Shown one piece after another: positions 10,061-18,316 of a stretch of 64,000 nucleotides of DNA (positions within the stretch are counted from its first letter, which is position 1; each line of letters starts with the position of its first letter). A program made the translations under genes and the position numbers. The DNA is from Granulicella sp. L56 (lineage in GTDB: Bacteria; Acidobacteriota; Terriglobia; Terriglobales; Acidobacteriaceae). A model generated the notes under the pieces. The model had not been told where the DNA came from. It did no database searches and worked only from the letters and a program-made list of their open reading frames with translations. The DNA lies in the NCBI RefSeq assembly GCF_009765835.1, contig NZ_LMUS01000006.1, positions 1,384,438 through 1,448,437 of the forward strand. The letters are read 5' to 3'.

Positions 10061-10071
10061 CGGTAAGACCA
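10061..10071 (+). promoter_or_regulatory. GntR/FadR-type operator before the regulator gene (autoregulation)
   Basis: CGGTAAGACCA differs by one base from the TGGTAAGACCA site on the TBDR side and lies 22 bases before the regulator ATG. Both are followed by the same AATA. Position between promoter and start suggests autorepression. Confidence 0.6.
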
Positions 10072-10093
10072 ATAATTACGAGAGACAATTTTT

Positions 10094-10807
10094 ATGACGG
10101 CCGTAAAAGATAATCCAAATAAGACCATCCCTCTCCCCCCCGTGGAGCTGTTGCGGAAGCTTATTGAACACGACGGCTATAAGACCGGTGACCAACTGCC
10201 ACCGGAACGAGAGTTGGCTCTAAGGCTGGGCATAGGGCGACCAGCCATTCGTGAGGCAATTAAAGCATTGAGCATTCTTGAGGTCATTGAAAGCAAACCT
10301 GGAGCTGGCACATTTATCAAGTCAAGTTCAAATATGGCGCTGAACTGGCCGGAGACAATGCGTACAGTTAAGCCCAAATTCGACATGCTGCAGCTACTCG
10401 AAGTTAGGAAAATGATCGAACCACAAGCTGCATTTCTATGCGCCACGCGTGCGACTTTCGTACAGCTTGGTGAACTCGAACAGCAAATTATCACGCAGGA
10501 GAGAAACCCAAACAATCGGGAACTCATGGCAAAGAGCGATTTTTTATTTCACGATGTGATTACGCGCTCTGCTGGTAACTCGATTCTTGATGACGTGGCC
10601 GGTTTCTTATCCCCTTTGCTGGTGCGCAGCCGGCAGATCACAGCTTCATCTGCCCCAGAACTGACGCGGATGGCTCGCGAACACCGCGCGATCTTTGAAG
10701 CGATACGACGCAGTCAACCCGACCTAGCGGCTCGAGCAATGACGGAACATCTCCAGAGCGTCGGGCTCGATTTACTAAGTGCGCCCGAAAAGATTTCATC
10801 TCATTAA
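10094..10807 (+). CDS. GntR-family transcriptional regulator, FadR/FCD subfamily
   Basis: This 237-residue cytoplasmic regulator has a winged helix-turn-helix at ~15-80 (LPPERELALRLGIGRPAIREAIKAL, then a wing ending KPGAGTFI). A helical FCD ligand domain spans ~95-230. FCD metal/ligand-site residues are plausible in LLEVRKMIEPQ, DFLFHDVITRSAGNS (Asp and His) and EHRAIFEAI (His). FCD regulators commonly sense small organic or sugar acids, which fits the dehydratase/RraA/SDR genes of the divergent operon. The start has only a weak purine stretch (GAGACA). Operator copies lie on both sides of the divergent region. Confidence 0.93.
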   Translation: MTAVKDNPNKTIPLPPVELLRKLIEHDGYKTGDQLPPERELALRLGIGRPAIREAIKALSILEVIESKPGAGTFIKSSSNMALNWPETMRTVKPKFDMLQLLEVRKMIEPQAAFLCATRATFVQLGELEQQIITQERNPNNRELMAKSDFLFHDVITRSAGNSILDDVAGFLSPLLVRSRQITASSAPELTRMAREHRAIFEAIRRSQPDLAARAMTEHLQSVGLDLLSAPEKISSH

Positions 10808-10948
10808 CAAAGGCCACCAAACGTCGTATGCTATGGCCAAGATCACTACAAAAGGAGTTCCAGGTCACCTCGTCTTTCGAGCGAACGCTATAAGCAATCG
10901 AAGAAGTGGACGAAGTCGTAATACATCCAGACTCATTCGCTTACTCGG

Positions 10949-12283
10949 TTACTGTGACAGCCGTATCATCACGACACCATGCGGTGGTACGTTCGAAGAG
11001 AAGTGACCGGTCGCGCGACCCAGTGACCTATGTGACCACAAGTCGCGCACGGCAAGCGATACCGAGGCGGGATAGCCTAGCTCAGGCCAGCGCGCCTCGA
11101 TGTCAGCTGGCTTTTCGCTGCGGTTGAACAGCACTACCGCGCGGCCACCGTCGGCCAATGGTCGCATCCAGACTTCGAGATCTCCGTCGTCGCGTACACG
11201 GTGACCTGCTACCCCCATACGGTCCTGATCAACCGCGATCACCTCCTTGTTGAGCAAAATCGTCTTGGTCTTGTCGTCCATTGTGGCCATATCGTTGCCG
11301 GCCAGCAGCGGCGCGGCGATGATTGACCACAGGCTGAATTGCGAACGGTATTCGTCGTCGGTCATGCCGCCATTACCGATCTCCAGCATGTCCGGATCGT
11401 TCCAGTGGCCTGGTCCGGCATAGGCATATAGCGGCTCGGTTAGGTCGAGAATGTTGACTACGCCCAGGCTCGTGCCTTTGCGGCCGGCCCAGGTGTCGTA
11501 GATGTCCTCGGTGGTTCGCCACAGGTTGCCAATCTTCTCGCCCCATTCCCACGGCATCGACTTATCGGTCATGGTGGGTCGGTTGACGCCCCAGTCGCAT
11601 ATGGAGAACACAATGTCGCGACCTGTCGACCGCAACGCATCGGCCATGAGGGAGTAGGCCTCCTCGCTGTTGCGCGTTCCAGTAAAACACCAATCGTATT
11701 TGAGGTAGTCCACACCCCAGCTTGCGTAGGCCAGCGCATCCTGGTATTCGTGGCCCTGGCTGCCCGACCGCCGGCCACAGGTCATGGCGCCTGCATCGGA
11801 ATAGATGCCGAATTTCAAGCCTCTCGAATGAATGTAATCGGAGAGGGCTTTGATCCCAGATGGAAACTTCTCCGGATCGGGAGTGATATTGCCATTCGCA
11901 TCGCGCTTGCCCTGCCAACAGTCATCGATGACAACATACTGGTAACCAGCATCACGCATTCCGCTGGACACCATCGCGTCAGCTACGGCACGCACAGCCT
12001 TTTCGTCGATCTTGCAGCCGAACTTATTCCAGCTATTCCAACCCATCGGAGGCGTGAGCGCCAAGCCGTTGGCGGTACGAGACGGATCCTGCGACGGACG
12101 GAAGATGGAACGGTTCGGCCCGAACTCCATCTTGTAAACCTTCTGGCTACCGGGTTCGTTACCCGGAGGCGTCTGCGAGGCGGCCATCTGTGGGAACAAC
12201 CATAGCAGCAGCGTGCAGCCCAAAAGCGTACCGATCGACAATCTGTGCGAGTGCTTGAGCAGTGTTTTATCGTGTGAATTCAA
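10949..12283 (-). CDS. GH27 alpha-galactosidase, exported
   Basis: This is a 444-residue protein with a TTG start at 12283 preceded by AGGAGG (6 bases spacing). The N-terminal hydrophobic stretch (~17-35, TLLGCTLLLWLF...) is a Sec signal. The GH27 barrel begins with LTPPMGWNSWNKF (~77-88) and contains VVIDDCW (~117-123). The nucleophile is Asp197 in DYLKYDWC. The acid/base is Asp260 in LWRTTEDIYDTW, aligned with the human alpha-galactosidase A pattern. GHWNDPDMLEIGNGG is at ~292-306 and a C-terminal beta domain follows. It should hydrolyse terminal alpha-1,6/1,3-galactosyl residues of galactomannan, raffinose sugars or similar glycans. Orientation is convergent with the GntR gene, and no close operon partner is seen. 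Confidence 0.94.
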   Translation of the reverse strand: MNSHDKTLLKHSHRLSIGTLLGCTLLLWLFPQMAASQTPPGNEPGSQKVYKMEFGPNRSIFRPSQDPSRTANGLALTPPMGWNSWNKFGCKIDEKAVRAVADAMVSSGMRDAGYQYVVIDDCWQGKRDANGNITPDPEKFPSGIKALSDYIHSRGLKFGIYSDAGAMTCGRRSGSQGHEYQDALAYASWGVDYLKYDWCFTGTRNSEEAYSLMADALRSTGRDIVFSICDWGVNRPTMTDKSMPWEWGEKIGNLWRTTEDIYDTWAGRKGTSLGVVNILDLTEPLYAYAGPGHWNDPDMLEIGNGGMTDDEYRSQFSLWSIIAAPLLAGNDMATMDDKTKTILLNKEVIAVDQDRMGVAGHRVRDDGDLEVWMRPLADGGRAVVLFNRSEKPADIEARWPELGYPASVSLAVRDLWSHRSLGRATGHFSSNVPPHGVVMIRLSQ

Positions 12284-12538
12284 TTGACGCCTCCTGATAT
12301 CTCATGAACAGGTCAGCTGAAACAGCATAACTCATAAAGGATTTGGGTAAATACACACTGCATAGGCTTTGCACGCGCCATGACCAACCATGTGAACATG
12401 AATTCGGCGGTCATTTTGCAGGAGACACGGGGAACGAGACGCGCCCACCGTGCGCTAAAGCATCTGCAAAGAAAATGGGATGGTAGAGTGCTCGTGCGTT
12501 GTTCTTTCCATTGGTCAATGTTTGGCTTGACCCATTCG

Positions 12539-15181
12539 CTAATTTTGATCTTGAGGCGGCTCAGGAGTTGTCGAAGGTGTCGACGAGGCATCAGGCTTGG
12601 GCGCGGGGACAGGTTCGGATGAAGGTACAGTTGTCGTGTCCCGGGCCGCGGGTGCTTCAGGTGCTGGTACTACAGTCTGAGCAGTTGGTGGGGCCAGCGA
12701 TGTTGGTTTCTGCACAGGCGTGGGCAGCGTTACAGTAGCGACCGCGCTAGGATCATCGCGCAGCTTGAGGTAAAGCGTTGCTCCGTCGGCGGGCGTTGGC
12801 ACGGCGAAGTTATTTTCAGCGAAGCCTGTGGGTACATCGATCGGCTTGGCAAAATCTTTTGCCGCGTCAAAAGACTGCACGAGGAATAAGTTACTGCCGT
12901 CGATAGTGCAGGTAGGAGCGTCTACCGTGGTGCAGTGGATCGCTGTAACCTGCGGCGCGCGAACCAGAATGCCAAGTGGCGTCCAGTTTCCCGGCGTGCC
13001 GTCTGCCGCGACCGGACGCATCTGCAATTTGCCAAATGCCGATTGACCGAATGCTTTTAAGGGATCCAGTGTGGCAACGGCCGTGTGGTCGTCCTGGAGC
13101 ATGAGGTTATTCGTTGCAAGCGAAAGAGTGGTGTGGACTGAGCCATCGGCGGTAGCTACTTCGATCGTCTGTGTGCGGGGAAAGGCGTCCTTCGTTTGCA
13201 CCACGAAGGTGAGCTTACCCTCCAGCAGGATGTCGTCCTTGGCACCAAAGCTTACGGGCAACGTGCCATCCTTCTGAGCGGATGTGGCCTTGAATGAGAG
13301 CAACTTCAGCTCTGGGCGCGCAGCCTCGGCAGAGATCTTTACGGGCATTGTGCGGCCGTCTTTCAGCTTCACCGTCGCGTTGGAGCCATCCTTGGGCGAG
13401 ACACCAGTGTCTGTCTGAAGGTGCATCGTCTTGTCGTCGTTACCTTCGGCGCTGGGAGTAAATGTCTGTTTATCGATTTCGACAGAGACCACATCCTTCA
13501 GGCTCTCACCAGTGAGTACGGCTGTCTTGTCGCCGCCATGGATCTTGATGGCATCGAGGTGGATGCCAGCGGTGTACGCCGTGAGCGGGACCTTATCTCT
13601 CTCCGAGTCGCCGTATTGTTGGATAGCAAGCGAATAACCGCCGGGTTGAACGGTTTTGAGCGAAGCGTCCAAAGCCAGTATGTCTTTCGCATCCTTGCCC
13701 GCGGCAGGCTTGAAAGAGATGTCTACATCTTTCGCTTTATCGCTTGTCAGAGTAATGTGCTCTACACAAGCGCTGCCGTCACCTTTAAGCGTGAGGTGGT
13801 TATCCTGCCCGGCGAGCAACTGGGAGCTGTTCACGATCTTCCAATCCTTGCCTTTTACCTGCTGGACCGTGATGGTGGGCCCTTCGAAGGAATCGAAGCC
13901 CCAGTAGCCACGAATGGTCGCCGTGATGGTCAAATCGGTCATCGCACCGATCTTAACTTCAGGCTTAGCGGGTAGCGCACTATCGCCTCGAGGCTTAGAT
14001 TCTTGCAGCGGCTCGCTCTTCTCTTGCTTCGCCACGACGAGTCCACCTTCGAACGCGTCAGGCGTCAGCGGTAGATCCGTAGGCGCGCCGGTTCGGTTGA
14101 GATGCAAAAACAGGGCGTGCGCGAAGCTGCTCGAAAAAACAAGTGGCGCGCCTTCTAGAGGAATAGTCATCTTGGGCTGCAGCAAACACGCGACCTGGTT
14201 GGAATCGTGAGGATGAAGCGGCGGCGGCTTGGCCTTTTGAATGGCGGGCAGACCGATGACGATGACCGATTCCGGTTTGTGAAAGGAGGGGGGCGCGTTG
14301 AGCCTCAGGCTGAGCGAGGCGCCCTGAGGGAAGCTGAGTCCGGGAATGTACTGGTATTGGGCCGTGCGTAGCATGCCGACGAGATGAACAAGATCAACAA
14401 CTGCGCCGACATACGCCGAGTAGAGGCCCGCCCCGACAGGCTGTGTATAAGAAGCCGCATTGATGAAGTCAGAGGAGGGTCCGGAAGATATCGCTTCGGC
14501 GATGCTTTGCCCATGTCCGTCATCGAGGAGAACGGGGGCGCTGGATTGGGTCAGGCAGATAATCTGTTGATCGACGGGCTGCTTGAAGCAATCGGCGTTC
14601 GGCTTGAGGGCGAGTGTGGCAGCTAGCTTCGCGGAGTGTTCCTGAATGGCCTTCGAGTCGTCTTGTGGGACCATCTTCATGGCTGCGAGGTAGCGCTCAA
14701 TGCGCTGCTGCTCGAAAGATGCTTCATTAAGATCAGTATCGGCGCGAATAAACAGACCCGGCTTACCTTTCACGGCAGAGCGAAGCGTCTTGAAATCTCC
14801 GCCGGTCTCAGGCGCGACAAAAAGCAAAGCCTCTTCAGCGTCGTTCGGAACGGTGACGGTTGTCCCCTCAACAGTTTTTTTCTTGTCCCAGGTATCAATC
14901 TCGGTGAACCAATTGTCAGGAGGCTCATTTGTCGTGCCGCGAAGAAAGGCAACGATCAGTATCAGATGGTTCGACTGGGTAGACGGAAGATCAGCCTTGA
15001 TCCATATCTTATCGCCTGGCTGAAGGTTCGGGACCTGGGCGATGGGAAGCGTCGAACTTCCTCGCGTCACGTGGATGTCAATCGTAGGACCGGCTAGGTC
15101 GAATCGTGCTTTGTCGTCAGCTTGAAGAACTGCCGTCAAAGACACGGCGAATAGACAGACGACAACTTTCAGAATTTTCAT
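12539..15181 (-). CDS. large exported protein of unknown function with Pro/Thr-rich tail
   Basis: I do not recognise a named family. ATG at 15181 is chosen over an upstream in-frame start because MKILKVVVCLFAVSLTAVLQA is a clean Sec signal peptide exactly at that point. The mature protein (~860 residues) begins with a region rich in beta-strands and polar residues. In the middle it has several repeated Ig-like-looking segments (for example around IHGGDKTAVLTGESLKDV and VKLKDGRTMPVKIS). It ends in a low-complexity tail of about 60 residues rich in Pro, Thr and Ala. The tail resembles a cell-surface linker, so an envelope or extracellular location is likely. The neighbouring GH27 is 255 bases downstream on the same strand. 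No catalytic motif is visible. Confidence 0.8.
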   Translation of the reverse strand: MKILKVVVCLFAVSLTAVLQADDKARFDLAGPTIDIHVTRGSSTLPIAQVPNLQPGDKIWIKADLPSTQSNHLILIVAFLRGTTNEPPDNWFTEIDTWDKKKTVEGTTVTVPNDAEEALLFVAPETGGDFKTLRSAVKGKPGLFIRADTDLNEASFEQQRIERYLAAMKMVPQDDSKAIQEHSAKLAATLALKPNADCFKQPVDQQIICLTQSSAPVLLDDGHGQSIAEAISSGPSSDFINAASYTQPVGAGLYSAYVGAVVDLVHLVGMLRTAQYQYIPGLSFPQGASLSLRLNAPPSFHKPESVIVIGLPAIQKAKPPPLHPHDSNQVACLLQPKMTIPLEGAPLVFSSSFAHALFLHLNRTGAPTDLPLTPDAFEGGLVVAKQEKSEPLQESKPRGDSALPAKPEVKIGAMTDLTITATIRGYWGFDSFEGPTITVQQVKGKDWKIVNSSQLLAGQDNHLTLKGDGSACVEHITLTSDKAKDVDISFKPAAGKDAKDILALDASLKTVQPGGYSLAIQQYGDSERDKVPLTAYTAGIHLDAIKIHGGDKTAVLTGESLKDVVSVEIDKQTFTPSAEGNDDKTMHLQTDTGVSPKDGSNATVKLKDGRTMPVKISAEAARPELKLLSFKATSAQKDGTLPVSFGAKDDILLEGKLTFVVQTKDAFPRTQTIEVATADGSVHTTLSLATNNLMLQDDHTAVATLDPLKAFGQSAFGKLQMRPVAADGTPGNWTPLGILVRAPQVTAIHCTTVDAPTCTIDGSNLFLVQSFDAAKDFAKPIDVPTGFAENNFAVPTPADGATLYLKLRDDPSAVATVTLPTPVQKPTSLAPPTAQTVVPAPEAPAARDTTTVPSSEPVPAPKPDASSTPSTTPEPPQDQN

Positions 15182-15619
15182 CTGTGGTTTTGGATGCAAA
15201 AGGGGCAAGATCGGGTTGTGGAGCCAATAACCAAAGACGAATACAAGCATTCGCCGATTAACTTCAGAACAGTCAGCACTTTGGATGCCGTTCCCGTTCA
15301 GGGCGCGATTTCAGCAGCCCCTCGCAGTTTCGTTATCACTAGTCCAAAGCCCTGTCTCCTTTGCTTTGAACTGTCTGCCTCAAAGAAGCTAAGCGACGAT
15401 TACGTCATTGAATAGATTTAATCAGTTAACCTTTGGCGGACTTGGCCGTTGTATCTGATGAGAACGCTGATCAGCGCCTCAATTGCCGGATAGACGGGGT
15501 CACCATAAACCCAGATCTAATCATCGCTCCTACAGTCTTCGCGACATTGGCCAGGGCCATCTGGATCATTTCCATTTCCATCCGACACTATTAGTGTGGT
15601 CAGAGCTTAGGGGATTTAT
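15182..15619. other. intergenic region, no gene supported
   Basis: This 438-base region is upstream of both the large exported protein (minus) and the hydrolase pseudogene (plus), so it should hold both promoters. I see no ORF with protein-like composition and no convincing palindrome. Confidence 0.5.
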
Positions 15620-17153
15620 ATGCCAAAACTTTTGATATTTATCCTGCTCTTGTTCTCCGCCCCGATATACGGAGCCAGTCTTCAGGGATTGTGGTCTGGG
15701 GGATTCAAAGTAGCAGATGTAACTGGTGGTATCGAGATACAGCTTAATAGCGCAGATTCTCACTGGAGCGGCGAAGTTCGGGCACAACCGAATGGAAGAC
15801 TCACGAAGCTCCCCATTGACACCCTCAAAGTGCGTGGCCACAGCGTCTCCTTTGAGGTGCCCATCCTTGACGGCAGCCATTTGAACTTTCGCGGACATGT
15901 GCAGGATGGCCGCCTCATCGGAAGCGTCGAGTTGCTCGATGGATCGTCGGTTGTCTCAGGCGCGTGGTCCACGGTTCAATTACCTCAAATTGCACAAACC
16001 GGAATCTTGCCTGCTCCAGACGGTTCCTATGCGACTGGACGAATGAGTTTCGATTGGATTGACCCGGATCGCATAGTTATAGAGGCGCCCCTTCAGAAAG
16101 TAAAAAGGGAGTTACCGATCCATGTCTGGTATCCGTCCGAGAAATCAAGAGAATGCTCTTCCGCGCCTTACCTGCCCGACTTGGCGCTGATGACGATGCC
16201 TGTCTGGCCTCAAGCATCTTCGACTATTCCGAGGGTGAAAACCCAAACCTGTCTCGGTTCTCCTCTAAGCAAGCGAGAGAGGCGTTATCCTGTGCTGATC
16301 TTCTGACGAGGAGATGAAGTTAAGACCCTAGGGTATTCAACATTGCAGGAGGATCTTGCTTCCCATGGCTATGTTGGAATTGCGATCGAGTACCCATACA
16401 ACGCTCCTATCGTCGTGTTTCCGGATGGAAGGATAATTCGTCCCCTTCCGCTTCCGCCTGCGCCCTCCACTGCGAGTCGTGAAGAAGAACGACAGCGTCA
16501 ATACCAACAGACACTCGCGGATCTCGATTACTGGGCGCACGACATCGCCTTTGTCGCCTCCCAAATCAATAAGTGGATGGAGACCCAAAGTGGCCTTTTC
16601 ATGGACGCTTGGATGCTGCGAGGATCGGAGCCTTCGGGCACTCACGTGGTGGGTTAGCTTCATTTCGCGCCTGCCAAATCGATCCGATGATCCATGCCTG
16701 CGTGAACATCGATGGAAAGTATCGAGTGAGGCCATATCCGATCTCATTGCCGGGCGAATCTCCAAAGCAACCGTTCATGTGGATACGGTCTCCTCAGGAG
16801 ATGTTCACCGATCAGGAACTCGCCGCCTGGACTTCACCGTGATCGATCCTTACACAATGCAGAAAATCGGCTTCGAGTTATCCCCATGGTCGTCTCATGG
16901 AGAACTGACGGGTATCAAGGGCAAAACGCAAGCGCAGGTGAATGCCGAGGCTAGGGCTAACTTTGAGAAGGAAATGAAGAAACATAAAGATTACTTCAGG
17001 AAACACGGCGTCTATGCCCTGATCTATACCGATAATGATCTTGCAGATCCAGACGTGCTTTTTGAAGAACTCCGGCAGTATCTCGTGCCAACGAAAATTT
17101 CTCATCAGCTAGAAATTCACGCCCTAGATGAATTGCATCGATTCAAGCCGTAA
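15620..17153 (+). pseudogene. degraded PAF-acetylhydrolase-like alpha/beta hydrolase
   Basis: A Sec signal (MPKLLIFILLLFSAPIYGA) opens a reading frame that stops at a TGA at 16304-16306. The same frame then continues as coding-like sequence (YSTLQEDLASHGYVGIAIEYP) to about 16590. A shift to another frame gives ARIGAFGHSRGG at ~16620-16655, the nucleophile-elbow motif G-H-S-R-G, followed by PFMWIRSPQEMFTDQEL. A third frame is then open to 17153. Reading the three pieces together yields a recognisable exported alpha/beta hydrolase with at least one nonsense and two frameshift lesions. The last ~110 codons (from about 16800) cannot be assigned and may be from something else. A sequencing error alone is unlikely to explain all lesions. 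Confidence 0.75.
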
Positions 17154-17160
17154 ATGCTCC

Positions 17161-17793
17161 CATACTTGCTGTTTTTTAGCAGAAGATCAGTTGACCTTCC
17201 GCTCTCACCGTCATGAGTATCCGAACAACGTAGCCGGGATGGTATTCGTGGATGCCTCCACTCCTCTACAGGACCACAACCGCGCTTTCAAGTCAGGATC
17301 AAAAGGACCGCCGTCATGGTTGCTCAGGGCAGCGATGATCGCAGGCATACCCCGTGTTCTCGGTATGTGTTCCCCATCGGTAAAAGGCCCCAACGCTGAC
17401 TTCAGGAAGTTGCGGGCAGAAGATATCTGCCGGTTGCATTACAGCGCCATGTCTGGAGAGTTGGACAGTTTTGACGCATCCGGCGAGGAGACAATTCACT
17501 CCGGTCCTTACGGCTCGATGCCGATTCTCGTCATCTCGCATGATCCCGCGAAGGTCCTCGCGAAGCCACATACGACAACACAGGATGTCGATAAGGAATA
17601 GGCATGGACGCAGATGCAGGAAGACCTTAAAAACTTTCGACCAGAAGCCGCAGAATTATCGCGAAAAACAGCACGCATAACGTGCCGATTGATCGAGCGG
17701 ACCTGATCGAGAAGGAAGTGTCGCTGTTCGTGTACGAGATTCGCGGCACCGCTCCTCAGCCCACAAGTTACGGGGATACAACCACAGAGTAAC
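17161..17793 (+). pseudogene. N-terminally truncated alpha/beta hydrolase fragment
   Basis: The frame reading HEYPNNVAGMVFVDASTP is the typical strand/helix after the nucleophile elbow of alpha/beta hydrolases. It runs through MPILVISHDP to a stop at 17601. The same frame then continues with WTQMQEDLKNF. A further shift gives HNVPIDRADLIEKEV, the usual C-terminal catalytic-His region (H-N-V/I-P). The N-terminal half including the nucleophile is missing. It lies directly after the first hydrolase pseudogene and is a different, second hydrolase. Confidence 0.65.
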
Positions 17794-18316
17794 GAGTACC
17801 GCTCCGTTCCAAGGGTGGGGAACCCCTCCTCTTGCACTTGCCGCCCCTGCTGGCGTGGGCCAGGGCTGTCACTTTCAGAATTATCTGGCGCCACCTACTG
17901 ATCAAAGCTACAGGGCAAGCCTGACACCGCACCTCCGATCCTAGGGGATGTGCCAAATAATTCGCACAGAAGTTCGCCACAATAATTTGAAAGGCAACAC
18001 ACGTCCTGAAAACGGTGGTTTTATCTATAACAACGGCGTGAATAGCAATGCTAAGCCATTTGTACTCAACGCGAGCAAATTGTTATCGTCCATAAAATTC
18101 CCTTTCTTGCAGTGACGCCAATGATGTCAAAAGGCCTGCGACAGATAATTTCTCAAGCTACACCCCAGGCACCCCATGCAACATCATTCCACCAAGCGGT
18201 CGCGCTCATGCTGGGAGCTATGCCTGAGTTCGGGCCTCCACCAAAGACAGGGGCAGGATGCTGAGTGCGAAACCACGTAGTTGACATATAGACGACTCTG
18301 AGAATCCGTAAGAAGG
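17794..18316. other. intergenic region, no gene supported
   Basis: There are 523 bases after the second hydrolase remnant and before the stop of the minus-strand propeller gene. No ORF with protein-like composition, RNA gene or strong inverted repeat was recognised. It may be further decayed sequence. Confidence 0.45.

Noticed and set aside
12380-12738. Plus-strand ORFs opposite the GH27/exported-protein gap
   Set aside because: Composition is Arg- and Ser-rich with no signal, domain or Shine-Dalgarno sequence. They overlap the Pro/Thr-rich tail of the real minus-strand gene.
15182-15250. N-terminal extension of the large exported protein to 15250
   Set aside because: The extension would bury a perfect signal peptide at residue 24 and has no better ribosome-binding site.
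15251-15619. Short minus-strand frame with VYPAIEALISVLIRYNGQVR
   Set aside because: It has a stop just upstream, no start with a Shine-Dalgarno sequence and fewer than 35 codons. It could be debris but is not supportable as a gene.
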